The notes under the pieces: generated by a model
The model's database searches: none
Told to the model about the DNA's origin: nothing
What the model saw: only the letters and a program-made list of their open reading frames with translations
Part shown: positions 36,624 through 46,133 of the stretch, piece by piece
Numbering within the stretch: position 1 is the stretch's first letter
Layout of the letters: each line of letters starts with the position of its first letter
Translations under genes and position numbers: made by a program
NCBI RefSeq assembly: GCF_001657485.1
Contig: NZ_LXFU01000037.1
Coordinates: 682,001-746,000 of the forward strand
Source of the DNA: Rhizobium sp. WYCCWR10014
GTDB taxonomy: Bacteria; Pseudomonadota; Alphaproteobacteria; Rhizobiales; Rhizobiaceae
DNA length: 64,000 nucleotides
Direction of reading: 5' to 3'

Positions 36624-39600
36624 TTATTCCGCCGCGAGCCGGATGACCTCCGCCTCTTCTTCCTTGTGTTCGTCCGGCTTGTGCTGGATGAGCGGACGGT
36701 TGCCCGTCAGCCGCCGCAGCAGCACATAGAACACCGGCGTCATGAAGATGCCGAAGAAGGTCACGCCGATCATGCCCGAGAAGACCGCGACACCCATGGC
36801 CGCGCGCATTTCCGCGCCGGCGCCGGTGGAGACGACGAGCGGCACGACGCCCATGATGAAGGCGAGCGAGGTCATGAGGATCGGGCGAAGGCGAAGGCGG
36901 CTGGCCTCGATCGCGGCCTCCCGCGGCGTTCTCCCCTCGAACTCCAGTTCGCGGGCGAATTCCACGATAAGGATCGCGTTCTTCGCCGATAGACCGACAA
37001 GCACCACGAGACCGATCTGGGTGAAGATGTTGTTGTCTCCACCGGTGAGCCAGACGCCGGTCAGCGCGGCCAGCACGCCCATCGGCACGATCATGATGAT
37101 CGCAAGCGGCAGCGTCAGGCTTTCATACTGGGCGGCCAGCACCAGGAAGACGAGCAGCAGTGCCAGGGGGAAGACGACGATGCTCGAATTGCCGGCCAGG
37201 ATCTGCTGATAGGTCAGATCCGTCCATTCGAAGTCGATACCCGCAGGCAGGGTCTCGTGAAGAATCTTCTCGATTGCCGCCTGCGCCTGACCCGACGAGA
37301 AGCCCGGTGCCGGACCGCCGTTGATATCGGCGGCAAGGAAGCCGTTGTAGCGGTTCGCGCGTTCCGGACCGGTGCTCGGTTCCACCTTCAAGAGGGCCGA
37401 AAGCGGGATCATCTCACCCGATGCCGACCGGACCTTCAACTGGCCGATATCTTCCGGCTGGGCGCGGAATTTCGCATCGGCCTGCACACGGACGCTGTAG
37501 GTGCGGCCGAAGGCGTTGAAGTCGTTCACATAGAGCGAACCGAGATAGATCTGCAGCGTCTGGAAGACGTCGGTGACGGAAACTCCGAGCTGCTCGGCCT
37601 TGGCACGGTCGAGATCGGCGTAGAGCTGCGGAACGTTGATCTGGAAGCTGGAGAACAGCCCGGCGAGCTCAGGCGTCTGGTAGGCCTTTGCAAGCACGGC
37701 CTTGGTCGCCTCGTCGAGCGCCTGGTTGCCGAGGCCGGCGCGATCCTCGATCTGCAGCTTGAAACCGCCCGTCGTGCCGAGACCATTGACCGGCGGCGGC
37801 GGGAACATGGCGATGAAGGCATCCTGGATGACTGCGAATTTCTGGTTCAGCGCCATGGCGATTGCGCCGCCCGCGAGATTAGGCGTCTTGCGCTCTTCGA
37901 AGTCCTTCAGCGTCACGAAGACGATGCCGGCATTCGAGGAGTTGGTGAAGCCGTTGATCGACAGGCCCGGGAAGGCGATGGCATTGGCAACGCCCGGCTG
38001 CGCCAGCGCGATGTCGGTCATGCGCTTGATGACGTCTTCCGTGCGGTCCAAGCTTGCGGCATCCGGCAACTGCGCAAAGCCGATCAGATACTGCTTGTCC
38101 TGCGACGGCACGAAGCCGCCGGGGACCGTGCTGAACAGACTGTAGGTCGCACCGACCAGCGCCAGATAGATCACCATAACGATGCTCTTGCGCGACAACA
38201 GCCCGCCAACGCCCTTGCCGTAGGCATTCGAGCTCGCTCCGAAGACACGGTTGAAGCCGCGGAAGAACCAGCCGAAGATGGCGTCCATGAACCGCGTCAG
38301 CCAGTCCTTCGGCTGATCATGGCTCTTCAGGAGAAGGGCTGCCAGCGCCGGAGACAGCGTGAGCGAGTTGAAAGCCGAGATGACGGTCGAAATCGCGATC
38401 GTCAGCGCGAACTGGCGGTAGAACTGACCCGACAGACCGGAGATGAAGGCAAGCGGCACGAAGACCGCGACGAGCACCAGCGCGATCGCGACGATCGGAC
38501 CGGAGACTTCCCTCATCGCCTTGTAGGTGGCAGCCCGCGGCGACAGGCCTTCCTCGATATTGCGCTCGACGTTTTCGACCACCACGATCGCGTCGTCGAC
38601 GACGATACCGATCGCAAGCACCAGTCCGAACAGACTGAGCGCGTTGATCGAGAAGCCGAAGACATACATCACCGCGAAAGTGCCGATGATCGAAACAGGA
38701 ACGGCGATCAGCGGGATGATCGAGGCGCGCCAAGTCTGCAGGAAAAGGATGACGACGAGGACGACGAGCGCGATGGCTTCGAGCAGCGTGTCGATGACCT
38801 TCTCGATCGACGCCCGCACGAATTTCGTCGTATCGTAGACGATCTCGTATTTGACGCCCTCAGGCATGGCGAGCTGCAGCTGATCCATGGTCGCGTTCAC
38901 ATTGTCCGCGATCTCGATCGCGTTCGAACCCGGCGCCTGAAGAACGGCGACGGCGACGGCCGGCTTGCCGTCGAGCAGCGAACGCAGCGTGTAGTCCGCA
39001 GCACCGAGCTCGATGCGGGCGACATCGCGAAGGCGGGTGATCTCGCCATTGGCGCCCGTCTTGACGATGATGTTGCCGAACTCCTCGGGCGTGCGCAGGC
39101 GGCCCTGGGCATTGACGTTGAGCTGCAGGTCCACACCGGGCTGGCTCGGCGATGCGCCGATGATACCGGCGGCGGCCTGGATGTTCTGGGAACTGATCGC
39201 GCTGCTGATGTCGCTGGCGGCAAGATTGTGCTCGGCGGCTTTCTGCGGGTCGATCCAGACACGCATGGAATAGTCGCCGGCGCCGAAGACCTGCACCTGA
39301 CCGACGCCTGCGATGCGGGCGAGCCGATCCTTGACGTTCAGGGTCGCGTAATTGCGAAGATAGGTGATGTCGTGATTATCCCCGTCGGAGACGAGGTTGA
39401 CGACCATGATGAAGTTGGGTGAGCTCTTGACCGTCGTGATGCCGAGCGAACGGACTTCCGCCGGCAGGCGCGGTTCGGCCTGTGAAACGCGGTTCTGTAC
39501 GAGCTGCTGCGCCTTGTCGGGGTCGGTGCCGAGCTTGAAGGTAACGGTGACGTTGAGCACGCCGTCCGATGTCGCCTGGCTGGCCATATAGAGCATGCCT

Positions 39601-39824
39601 TCGACGCCGTTGATCTGCTCTTCGAGCGGCGTCGCCACCGTTTCGGCGATGACGCTTGGGTTGGCGCCGGGATAGGTAGCGCGCACGACGATCGACGGCG
39701 GCACGACCTCCGGATATTCGGAAATCGGCAGCGCGCGCAGGCCGATCAGGCCGGCAACCAGGATGAGGACCGAAAGAACGCCGGCAAAGACCGGGCGGTC
39801 GACAAAGAATCTGGAGATGTTCAT
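36624..39824 (-). CDS. RND multidrug efflux pump, inner-membrane subunit (MexF-like)
   Basis: A 1066-residue HAE1-family proton/drug antiporter with 12 membrane helices and two large periplasmic loops. The N-terminus (FFVDRPVFAGVLSVLI), LPISEYPEVVPPSIVVRATYPGA and the TM4 proton-relay block GIVVDDAIVVVENVERN are intact. Overall sequence recalls MexF more than AcrB. ATG at 39824 begins the conserved start; the open frame runs on to 39902. It is downstream of its adaptor gene. No TolC-type gene adjoins, so it must borrow an outer-membrane channel. Confidence 0.93.
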   Translation of the reverse strand: MNISRFFVDRPVFAGVLSVLILVAGLIGLRALPISEYPEVVPPSIVVRATYPGANPSVIAETVATPLEEQINGVEGMLYMASQATSDGVLNVTVTFKLGTDPDKAQQLVQNRVSQAEPRLPAEVRSLGITTVKSSPNFIMVVNLVSDGDNHDITYLRNYATLNVKDRLARIAGVGQVQVFGAGDYSMRVWIDPQKAAEHNLAASDISSAISSQNIQAAAGIIGASPSQPGVDLQLNVNAQGRLRTPEEFGNIIVKTGANGEITRLRDVARIELGAADYTLRSLLDGKPAVAVAVLQAPGSNAIEIADNVNATMDQLQLAMPEGVKYEIVYDTTKFVRASIEKVIDTLLEAIALVVLVVILFLQTWRASIIPLIAVPVSIIGTFAVMYVFGFSINALSLFGLVLAIGIVVDDAIVVVENVERNIEEGLSPRAATYKAMREVSGPIVAIALVLVAVFVPLAFISGLSGQFYRQFALTIAISTVISAFNSLTLSPALAALLLKSHDQPKDWLTRFMDAIFGWFFRGFNRVFGASSNAYGKGVGGLLSRKSIVMVIYLALVGATYSLFSTVPGGFVPSQDKQYLIGFAQLPDAASLDRTEDVIKRMTDIALAQPGVANAIAFPGLSINGFTNSSNAGIVFVTLKDFEERKTPNLAGGAIAMALNQKFAVIQDAFIAMFPPPPVNGLGTTGGFKLQIEDRAGLGNQALDEATKAVLAKAYQTPELAGLFSSFQINVPQLYADLDRAKAEQLGVSVTDVFQTLQIYLGSLYVNDFNAFGRTYSVRVQADAKFRAQPEDIGQLKVRSASGEMIPLSALLKVEPSTGPERANRYNGFLAADINGGPAPGFSSGQAQAAIEKILHETLPAGIDFEWTDLTYQQILAGNSSIVVFPLALLLVFLVLAAQYESLTLPLAIIMIVPMGVLAALTGVWLTGGDNNIFTQIGLVVLVGLSAKNAILIVEFARELEFEGRTPREAAIEASRLRLRPILMTSLAFIMGVVPLVVSTGAGAEMRAAMGVAVFSGMIGVTFFGIFMTPVFYVLLRRLTGNRPLIQHKPDEHKEEEAEVIRLAAE

Positions 39825-39913
39825 ATCAAAGCCCTCTCCGGGGTGAACATGGATGCAAAGTCCCTCTCCGGCGGTTTGGGAGCCGCCGGCGGGTCGTATC
39901 ATTTCGAGTATTG

Positions 39914-39936
39914 GCCCTCCCTCTCAGGGGAGGGCG
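39914..39936. promoter_or_regulatory. GC-rich hairpin between adaptor and pump genes
   Basis: ggccctccc and gggagggc pair around a short loop in the 120-bp gap. It may set the adaptor-to-pump expression ratio or be an mRNA-processing site. Confidence 0.4.
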
Positions 39937-39943
39937 AAAGTCT

Positions 39944-41134
39944 TTACTGCGCTGTCGCGACCTTCTCTTCCATCTGAGGCGCGACGACCGCGCCTGGACG
40001 GATGCGCTGCAGACCGTTGACGACGATCTTCTCGCCGACGTTCAGGCCGCCTTCGACCACCCGCTGACCGTCAGCCACTGTGCCGAGCTGGACCTGCCGA
40101 TAGGCGACCTTGTTCTCGCCATCGACGACGAAGACGAACTTCTTGTCCTGGTCGGTGCCGACGGCGCGGTCACTGATGACGATCTTGTTCTCGGCCTTCG
40201 GCTGGCCCATGCGCACCCGCACGAACTGGCCGGGGATGAGACGCCCGCCCGGATTATCGAAGACGGCGCGAACGCCGATCGTGCCGCTGGCGGCATCGAC
40301 CTCGTTGTCGATCAGTTGCAGCTTGCCCTTGATCGGCGTGCCGCTGTCGGTCAGCGTGCCGACCTCGACCGGGATCTGCTCGACGGCAGGCAGGGCGCTG
40401 TCCGTCTGCGGAAGCTGGGCGAGCGCCCGCGTCACCATCTCTTCGCTGGCATTGAAGCTCGCATAGATCGGATCGACCGAAACGAGCGTCGTCAGCGCCG
40501 GCGAGGCCGACCCGGCCGCAACAAGGTTACCGGCGGTCACCTCGATCTTGCCGATGCGGCCGGACACTGGAGCCCGCACCTCGGTGTAATCGAGATCGAG
40601 CTGAGCCGACTGCAGTGCGGCCTGCGCCGAACGCAGCCCCGCCTGAGCCTCGGCCAGCGTACTCTGGCGCTGATCGAGATCGCTCTGGGAGATGGTGCGG
40701 TTGTCGGAAAGCCTGCGGCCGCGATCGAGTTCGGTCTGCGCCAGGCTGACCTTGGCTTCAGCCGAAGCGACCTGGCCTTGCGCCTGCGCCACGCTCGCCT
40801 GGTAGGGAGCCGGGTCGATGGTGAAGAGCAGGTCGCCCTGCTTGACCAGCGCCCCTTCGCGGAACGCCACCGAAAGGATGGCGCCGGCGACACGGGAACG
40901 CACCTGCACCCGGTCGACTGCTTCGAGACGGCCGGAGAAACTTTCCCAGGCCGTCACGTCGCGCGCCGCGACGACGGCAACCGTCACCGGCACAGCGGGA
41001 GCCTGCGCGGGGGCGGAAGCAGCCGTGGCGGTCGTGCTCATCGGCAATTCGAAAAACAATGCAGCGCCGGCAATGGACGCAACAAGGCCTATGCCGGCGC
41101 CCATCAGGGCCCAGCGCTTACTTCTGGACGTCAT
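39944..41134 (-). CDS. RND efflux periplasmic adaptor (membrane-fusion protein)
   Basis: A 396-residue adaptor joining the RND pump to an outer-membrane channel. An N-terminal membrane anchor (MGAGIGLVASIAGAALFFEL, about 10-29) precedes the lipoyl halves (VRSRVAGAILSVAFREGALVKQGDLL and RAPVSGRIGKIEVTAGNLV) flanking a coiled-coil hairpin of about 95 residues. It is followed by the beta-barrel and proximal domains. It lacks a lipobox cysteine, so it is held by an uncleaved helix or signal. First gene of the adaptor-pump pair. Confidence 0.92.
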   Translation of the reverse strand: MTSRSKRWALMGAGIGLVASIAGAALFFELPMSTTATAASAPAQAPAVPVTVAVVAARDVTAWESFSGRLEAVDRVQVRSRVAGAILSVAFREGALVKQGDLLFTIDPAPYQASVAQAQGQVASAEAKVSLAQTELDRGRRLSDNRTISQSDLDQRQSTLAEAQAGLRSAQAALQSAQLDLDYTEVRAPVSGRIGKIEVTAGNLVAAGSASPALTTLVSVDPIYASFNASEEMVTRALAQLPQTDSALPAVEQIPVEVGTLTDSGTPIKGKLQLIDNEVDAASGTIGVRAVFDNPGGRLIPGQFVRVRMGQPKAENKIVISDRAVGTDQDKKFVFVVDGENKVAYRQVQLGTVADGQRVVEGGLNVGEKIVVNGLQRIRPGAVVAPQMEEKVATAQ

Positions 41135-41180
41135 TATTACTCTCCTTGCGGCTCTAAGCCGCCGAAATATCAGGTCTTCT

Positions 41181-41993
41181 TCAATGCAATTGCGGTTGGA
41201 CGCTTACCTCCCGAAGGAAGCTTCCGAAATGGCGGCTGACGTTTTCCTGCCAGTCGGGCGCTCCGTCGGATTTCCCACCATAAATCGAGGGCCAGCCCGT
41301 CCCGGCGGGAAGGACATGCTGGCGCACACCGACGCCGGCCTGTTTCAGGCGGACACCGTAACCAATTGTCTCGTCGTGCAGAGGATCGTCCTCCGCGGTG
41401 AATATCAGCGCCGGCGCGACGCCTGAAATACGCGAACAGAGGCAAGGCGCCGCATAAGGGTGGCAACCACCGCCGCTCAGATAGTGGCTCCAACCTTCCG
41501 TCCAGCGCTGGCGCATGCCGATGGCTTCAGCCTTGCGGATCGAGGAGGTACCCATGAAGGGATCGAGCAGCGGCGAAATCAGGACCTGGCCGTCGAGTGC
41601 GTCCGGCATCTGGTCGCGCGCCTTCAGCGCCACGCCGGCGGCGACATTGCCGCCCGCCTCTTCGCCCGCAACGAAGAGCAGCGACTTGCGGTCGCCGAGA
41701 CCGGCGCGTTTGTTGGCGAGATAAGTGAAGACGGAGAAGGAGACTTCCAGCGCTTGCGGGAATATGTTGCCGGACAGGTTGCTGTAATCGGCGGCGACGA
41801 CGATGGCGCCGGCCTTGGCGAGACTCATCGCCACTGGCCGGTCGACGTTTTTGTCGCTATCCAGAAACGCGCCGCCATGCAGGTAAAGTACGATCGGCGG
41901 ACCCTTGCCGTAATCGGCGCCCTGGTAGATACGTGCGGAAACGGGGCCGATGGCCACCTTATCCAGCATCATATCTTTCCATTCCACCGTCAT
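41181..41993 (-). CDS. Alpha/beta hydrolase of the HSL type lacking the catalytic serine
   Basis: A 270-residue protein of the hormone-sensitive-lipase group: oxyanion motif LHGGAF at 38-43, and an Asp in EDDPLHDE at about 203. The nucleophile elbow, normally G-D-S-A-G, reads G-E-E-A-G (110-114), so Ser is replaced by Glu112; the codon is GAG. The usual C-terminal His-Gly-Phe is also not found; the equivalent region reads AGTGWPSIYG. It probably cannot hydrolyse esters by the normal mechanism and may be a binding protein or a decayed enzyme. It is divergent from a LysR gene and ends 47 bp before the efflux adaptor start, so it may be in the same transcript. Confidence 0.78.
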   Translation of the reverse strand: MTVEWKDMMLDKVAIGPVSARIYQGADYGKGPPIVLYLHGGAFLDSDKNVDRPVAMSLAKAGAIVVAADYSNLSGNIFPQALEVSFSVFTYLANKRAGLGDRKSLLFVAGEEAGGNVAAGVALKARDQMPDALDGQVLISPLLDPFMGTSSIRKAEAIGMRQRWTEGWSHYLSGGGCHPYAAPCLCSRISGVAPALIFTAEDDPLHDETIGYGVRLKQAGVGVRQHVLPAGTGWPSIYGGKSDGAPDWQENVSRHFGSFLREVSVQPQLH

Positions 41994-42066
41994 GCTTCCG
42001 GTCTCTTCTGTGTCGGCGACGTGCAGACAACGTCTGTCGCTTGCATTTTGTACAAAAAAGATATTG

Positions 42067-42086
42067 TTATTCCAACCAGGGAATAA
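42067..42086. promoter_or_regulatory. LysR-type operator candidate between hydrolase and regulator
   Basis: TTATTCC-N6-GGAATAA, a perfect 7-bp inverted repeat containing T-N11-A, lies in the 164-bp divergent gap, 71 bp before the LysR start and 73 bp before the hydrolase start. Confidence 0.6.
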
Positions 42087-42157
42087 GAAGCTATAACGCG
42101 ATAACACTGTTCCAGATCTCGAACAATGGTGCAACGCAAACTGCGGATTTGAAACCG

Positions 42158-43069
42158 ATGGATCAGCTCTCGGCAATGCGCGTCTTCATTCGCGTCGTGG
42201 AGACGGGCAATTTCACCCGCGCCGCCGACATGCTCGCCATGCCCAAGGCGACGGTGACCAATCTCATCCAAGGCCTGGAAGCGCATCTGCGCACCAAGCT
42301 TTTGAATCGGACCACGCGCCGGGTCATGGTGACCACGGACGGCGCGCTTTATTACGAACGCGCCGCCCAGATCATTTCGGAACTGGAGGAACTCGATGGC
42401 AGCCTTTCCAACTCGCAGAGCTTGCCGAGCGGACGGCTGCGTGTCGAGATGGCTGGCGCTTTCGCCGATTGGATCGTCGTTCCAGCACTTTGCGATTTCT
42501 ATCAGCGTTATCCCGATATCCGTATCGACCTCGGTGTCGGCGACCGCACGGTCGATTATCTTGCAGAAAATGTCGATTGCGCGCTGCGGGCCGGCACGCC
42601 GGCCGACCAGTCGTTGATTGCGCGGCGCGTCTCCGAAGTCGAGATGATCACCTGTGCTTCGCCGAGCTACATCCAGAAATTCGGCATGCCCAAGCGGCCG
42701 GAGGATCTGGAGGCGGATCATTACACCGTCAACTATTTCCGCGCCCAGAACAACCGGACGCTGCCCTTCGAATTCCGCCGGCACAACGAGGTGATCGAGA
42801 CCAGTCCGCGCTACATCGCCTCGGTCAACGATAGCCGCACCTATCTGACGGCGGCGCTGACGGGCCTCGGCATCGCGCAGGTGCCGATCTTCATGGCGCG
42901 CGAGCCGATGGCAAGGGGCGAACTCGTCCGCGTGCTGCCGGACTGGCGCCGCGATCCGCTGCCGCTCTATGTCGTCTATCCGCCGAACCGCCACCTCAGC
43001 AACAAGGTCCGCGTCTTCGTCGACTGGCTGGTGAAACTTCTGGTCGAGGCGAGACTGAACGACGTCTGA
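42158..43069 (+). CDS. LysR-family transcriptional regulator
   Basis: A 303-residue regulator. The helix-turn-helix is MDQLSAMRVFIRVVETGNFTRAADMLAMPKATVTNLIQGLE; the effector domain follows from about 90. The sequence belongs to the large AaeR/DmlR-like branch with typical WIVVPALCDFYQRYPDIRIDLGV. Start chosen at the conserved MDQL. It is divergent from the alpha/beta hydrolase and probably controls that gene and perhaps the efflux genes beyond; effector unknown. Confidence 0.9.
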   Translation: MDQLSAMRVFIRVVETGNFTRAADMLAMPKATVTNLIQGLEAHLRTKLLNRTTRRVMVTTDGALYYERAAQIISELEELDGSLSNSQSLPSGRLRVEMAGAFADWIVVPALCDFYQRYPDIRIDLGVGDRTVDYLAENVDCALRAGTPADQSLIARRVSEVEMITCASPSYIQKFGMPKRPEDLEADHYTVNYFRAQNNRTLPFEFRRHNEVIETSPRYIASVNDSRTYLTAALTGLGIAQVPIFMAREPMARGELVRVLPDWRRDPLPLYVVYPPNRHLSNKVRVFVDWLVKLLVEARLNDV

Positions 43070-43334
43070 GCGCCAAGACAAATACGGCCCGGAAGGCAGG
43101 GAAAACCTTCGACGGGCCGCAATCTACAACTTTGAACATCAGGTCGGTCGCACCGTGGAAAGGGCGCGGCAGGCTTTGGAGGTCGGAAGAGAGCGGCAGG
43201 GAATTCCACTCTCTCGCGATAAAACAGATATACGCACTCTCCGCAGGATTGTAAGGAAAACTTCCGCAATCACGTTCAAATAATTGCGATGACAGCTTGG
43301 CGCTCATGTTCCCGCGTCAGCGGCGGGCCGGATT

Positions 43335-44237
43335 TCAATTCCCGACGGCCGGCTTCAGCAAGTCCTCGAGGCCGATGCGACGGAACAATTCTGCCCGGAC
43401 ACGGTCGGCGACGCCGTTGACGATCTCCGCGCCGTCCTCGGATGGATCGATATGGACGCGGAACGGTCTCGTACCGAATGGCTTGCCGACGACATCGACG
43501 ATGGCGACGGCTACCGCGCCGGCATCGGCGTCGGCGGGTTCGAGTGCTGCCAGGCCCTGCAGCGTCTGTTCCGGCACGCCCTTATAGGGTCCTTCATTGT
43601 ATTCGGCGGCGCGGGCCGTATCGGCGGGCGAGCCGGAATGGGCGAAATGGTTGGTGCCCTTGGTGAAGGCGCCAGGCACGATGATCGAGGTCTCGATGCC
43701 CCAGCGGGTAAGCTCGCCGGCATAGGAGACGGCAAGTGAATCCATCGCCGCCTTGGCGGCGAAATAGGGCGAGAGGTAGGGAGGCGTACCGCCGCGGCTG
43801 CTCGACGACGATACCCAGACCACCAGGCCCTTGCCCTGCTTGCGCAGATAGGGGAGTGCCGCGCGGTTGACGCGCTGGGTGGAGAGCACGTTGATGTCGA
43901 AGAGTTCGGCGAACTGTTCCGGCGTGAAGGCTTCGGCCGGGCCGAAGGACATATGGCCGGCATTGTGGATGATGACATCGAGGCGACCCGCATCGGCGAT
44001 GATCCTGGCGATACCTGATACAACCGACGCGTCGGAGGCGACATCGAGTTCGACCGAGCGCAGATCGACATTGTTCTCCTTGGTGAATTCAGCCGCATCG
44101 GCGACGGCGGCAGCGTTGCGGCCTTCCGTGGCGCGCATGCCGGCATAGACGGTGTGGCCGGCCTTAGCGAGAGCGCGGGCGGTAAGCGCGCCGAAACCAC
44201 TGGAAGCGCCTGTTATGACGATGACGTGCTTGCTCAT
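43335..44237 (-). CDS. Short-chain dehydrogenase/reductase
   Basis: A 300-residue classical SDR. TGASSGFGALTARAL is the nucleotide-binding loop, HNAG the structural motif, and S-Y-K catalysis is represented by SSSSRGG then YLSPYFAAKAAMD. The C-terminal 60 residues exceed the classical length (VGKPFGTRPFRVHIDPSED). The last residue of the loop motif favours NADP(H) by family experience. It lies 86 bp downstream of a second SDR gene on the same strand. The 265-bp gap on its 3' side holds an imperfect GC hairpin near 43085-43120 that may end the LysR transcript. Substrate unknown. Confidence 0.87.
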   Translation of the reverse strand: MSKHVIVITGASSGFGALTARALAKAGHTVYAGMRATEGRNAAAVADAAEFTKENNVDLRSVELDVASDASVVSGIARIIADAGRLDVIIHNAGHMSFGPAEAFTPEQFAELFDINVLSTQRVNRAALPYLRKQGKGLVVWVSSSSSRGGTPPYLSPYFAAKAAMDSLAVSYAGELTRWGIETSIIVPGAFTKGTNHFAHSGSPADTARAAEYNEGPYKGVPEQTLQGLAALEPADADAGAVAVAIVDVVGKPFGTRPFRVHIDPSEDGAEIVNGVADRVRAELFRRIGLEDLLKPAVGN

Positions 44238-44323
44238 GATCCTATTCCTTCTGGGCTCGATTGGGGTTGCTTGAAGTGAAAACTTTGAGCTGCGGCAGCC
44301 TGGAGACCGCCGCCGGTCTTTCT

Positions 44324-45064
44324 TCAGATCACGCCGCCATTGGCGCGCAGCGTCTGGCCGTTGATCCAGCCACCATCAGGGCCGGCGAGGAAGGCAACCG
44401 CAGATGCGATGTCTTCCGGTGTGCCGAGACGCTCCAGCGGGTTCATCTTCGCCATGCGGGCGACGAGTTCGTCCGACTTGCCGTTGAGGAAGAGGTCTGT
44501 GGCGACGGGACCGGGCGCGATGGCGTTTACGGTGATGCCCCGACCGCGCATCTCCTTGGCCATGATCGCCGTCAGCGTTTCGACCGCAGCCTTGGTAGCG
44601 GCGTAGACGCCGTAGGTTTCGAGCTTCAGGCCGACGACGGATGTCGAGAAGTTGACGACCCGGCCGCCGTCGCGCAGACGCTTGGCTGCCTCGCGCAACG
44701 TATTGAAGGTGCCCTTCAGATTGACGCTGATCTGGCGATCGAAATTGGCGTCATCGGCCTCGGCAAGCGAAGAGAGCATCATGATGCCGGCATTGTTGAC
44801 GAGAACGTCGACGCCGCCGAAAGCGGTCTCCGCTGCATCGAACATGCGGCGAACGGCTTCCGCATCGCTGACATCGGCCTTCGCCGTCAGCGCCTTGCCG
44901 CCGGCCTGCTCGATCTTCTTTGCCAGTTCCTCGGCCGGAGCGGCATTGCCGGAGTAATTGATGACGACGGTGAAACCGTCCTTGGCGAGGCGCTCGGCGA
45001 CTGCTGCGCCGATACCGCGGGAAGCGCCGGTCACCAGTGCGACCTTGTTTTCGTTGCTGGCCAT
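44324..45064 (-). CDS. Short-chain dehydrogenase/reductase (FabG-like)
   Basis: A 246-residue classical SDR. TGASRGIGAAVAERLA binds the cofactor, NNAGIM is the structural motif, and the catalytic Ser, Tyr and Lys appear in FSTSVVGLKLETYGVYAATKAAVE. The C-terminus (GGWINGQTLRANGGVI) is typical. It diverges from a LysR gene across a 121-bp gap with a LysR-type box, so it is probably that regulator's target. Substrate unknown. Confidence 0.9.
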   Translation of the reverse strand: MASNENKVALVTGASRGIGAAVAERLAKDGFTVVINYSGNAAPAEELAKKIEQAGGKALTAKADVSDAEAVRRMFDAAETAFGGVDVLVNNAGIMMLSSLAEADDANFDRQISVNLKGTFNTLREAAKRLRDGGRVVNFSTSVVGLKLETYGVYAATKAAVETLTAIMAKEMRGRGITVNAIAPGPVATDLFLNGKSDELVARMAKMNPLERLGTPEDIASAVAFLAGPDGGWINGQTLRANGGVI

Positions 45065-45135
45065 TTTCGTTCTCCTTCAGGGATGCGCCACAGCGCGTTT
45101 TCGATGAGGAGAAGATGCCGCTTTTCCAACGGCGG

Positions 45136-45150
45136 ATAATCAGGCATTAT
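45136..45150. promoter_or_regulatory. LysR-type operator candidate
   Basis: ATAAT-N5-ATTAT, a perfect inverted repeat fitting T-N11-A exactly, 35 bp before the LysR start and 71 bp before the SDR start. Confidence 0.6.
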
Positions 45151-45185
45151 TCGACATCACCATCCGGGAATCACGAACAAATAAG

Positions 45186-46094
45186 ATGGACAGATTCGAT
45201 GCCATGCGGGTCTTTTCCCGCGTCGTGGAGCGCCGCAGCTTTACCCTTGCGGCCGAAGACACCGGCCTGCCGCGCTCGACCGTCACCGATGCGGTGAAGC
45301 AGCTGGAAGCCCGCCTCGGCGTGCGCCTGCTCCAGCGCACGACCCGCCATGTCAGCCCGACGCTTGACGGCGAAGCCTATTATCAGCGCTGCCTGTCGAT
45401 CCTTGCCGATATCGAGGATGCCGAAGGCGCCTTTGCCGGCGCCAAGCCGAAGGGTATGCTGCGCGTCGACGTGCACGGCACACTTGCCCGCCATTTCGTA
45501 TTGCCGAGCCTGCCGTCCTTCCTGGAAACCTATCCTGACATCGAGTTCTACATGAGCGAGGGCGACCGGCTGGTCGATCTGGTGCGCGAAGGCATCGATT
45601 GCGTGCTGCGCGTCGGCACGCCTATGGATAGCGACATGGTCGCCCGGCGCGTCGCCATGCTCGACGAGGTGACACTCGCCTCCCCGGCCTATATCGCCCG
45701 TCATGGCCTGCCGCAGCATCCCGACCGGCTTGACGGCCATCGCATGGTCGGCTTCCGCTCCAGCGGCACCGGCAGTCTGCTGCCACTCGAATTCATCGTC
45801 GACGGCGCCGTGCACAACATCACCGTTCCGGCCACCGTCGCGGTCAATGCCGCCGAAAGCTATATTTCAGCGGCAAGGCTCGGCCTCGGCATCATCCAGA
45901 TCCCGCGCTATCACGCTGAAAACGACCTTGCCGAGGGCACGCTGGTCCATGTGCTGCCGGATTTTCCGCTGACCCAGACACCGGTGTCCCTGCTCTATCC
46001 CCGTAACCGCCAGCTTTCGCCGCGCGTGCGCGTCTTCATCGACTGGCTGGTGAAGGTCTTTGCTCGACAAAATTCCGAAAACGCGCTTCACTAA
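45186..46094 (+). CDS. LysR-family transcriptional regulator
   Basis: A 302-residue regulator of the same branch as the one at 42158: MDRFDAMRVFSRVVERRSFTLAAEDTGLPRSTVTDAVKQLE is the DNA-binding helix-turn-helix. The effector domain contains VREGIDCVLRVGTP and ends in RVRVFIDWLVK. Divergent from the FabG-like SDR gene, its probable target. Confidence 0.9.
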   Translation: MDRFDAMRVFSRVVERRSFTLAAEDTGLPRSTVTDAVKQLEARLGVRLLQRTTRHVSPTLDGEAYYQRCLSILADIEDAEGAFAGAKPKGMLRVDVHGTLARHFVLPSLPSFLETYPDIEFYMSEGDRLVDLVREGIDCVLRVGTPMDSDMVARRVAMLDEVTLASPAYIARHGLPQHPDRLDGHRMVGFRSSGTGSLLPLEFIVDGAVHNITVPATVAVNAAESYISAARLGLGIIQIPRYHAENDLAEGTLVHVLPDFPLTQTPVSLLYPRNRQLSPRVRVFIDWLVKVFARQNSENALH

Positions 46095-46133
46095 ATTGCG
46101 CCTTGCTAATATGAGCACCCTCGGAGAACGGCC

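Noticed and set aside
37257..39422. 721-codon open frame on the plus strand
   Set aside because: It lies wholly opposite the RND pump gene and has a low-complexity Arg/Asp/His-rich composition typical of antisense frames in GC-rich DNA.
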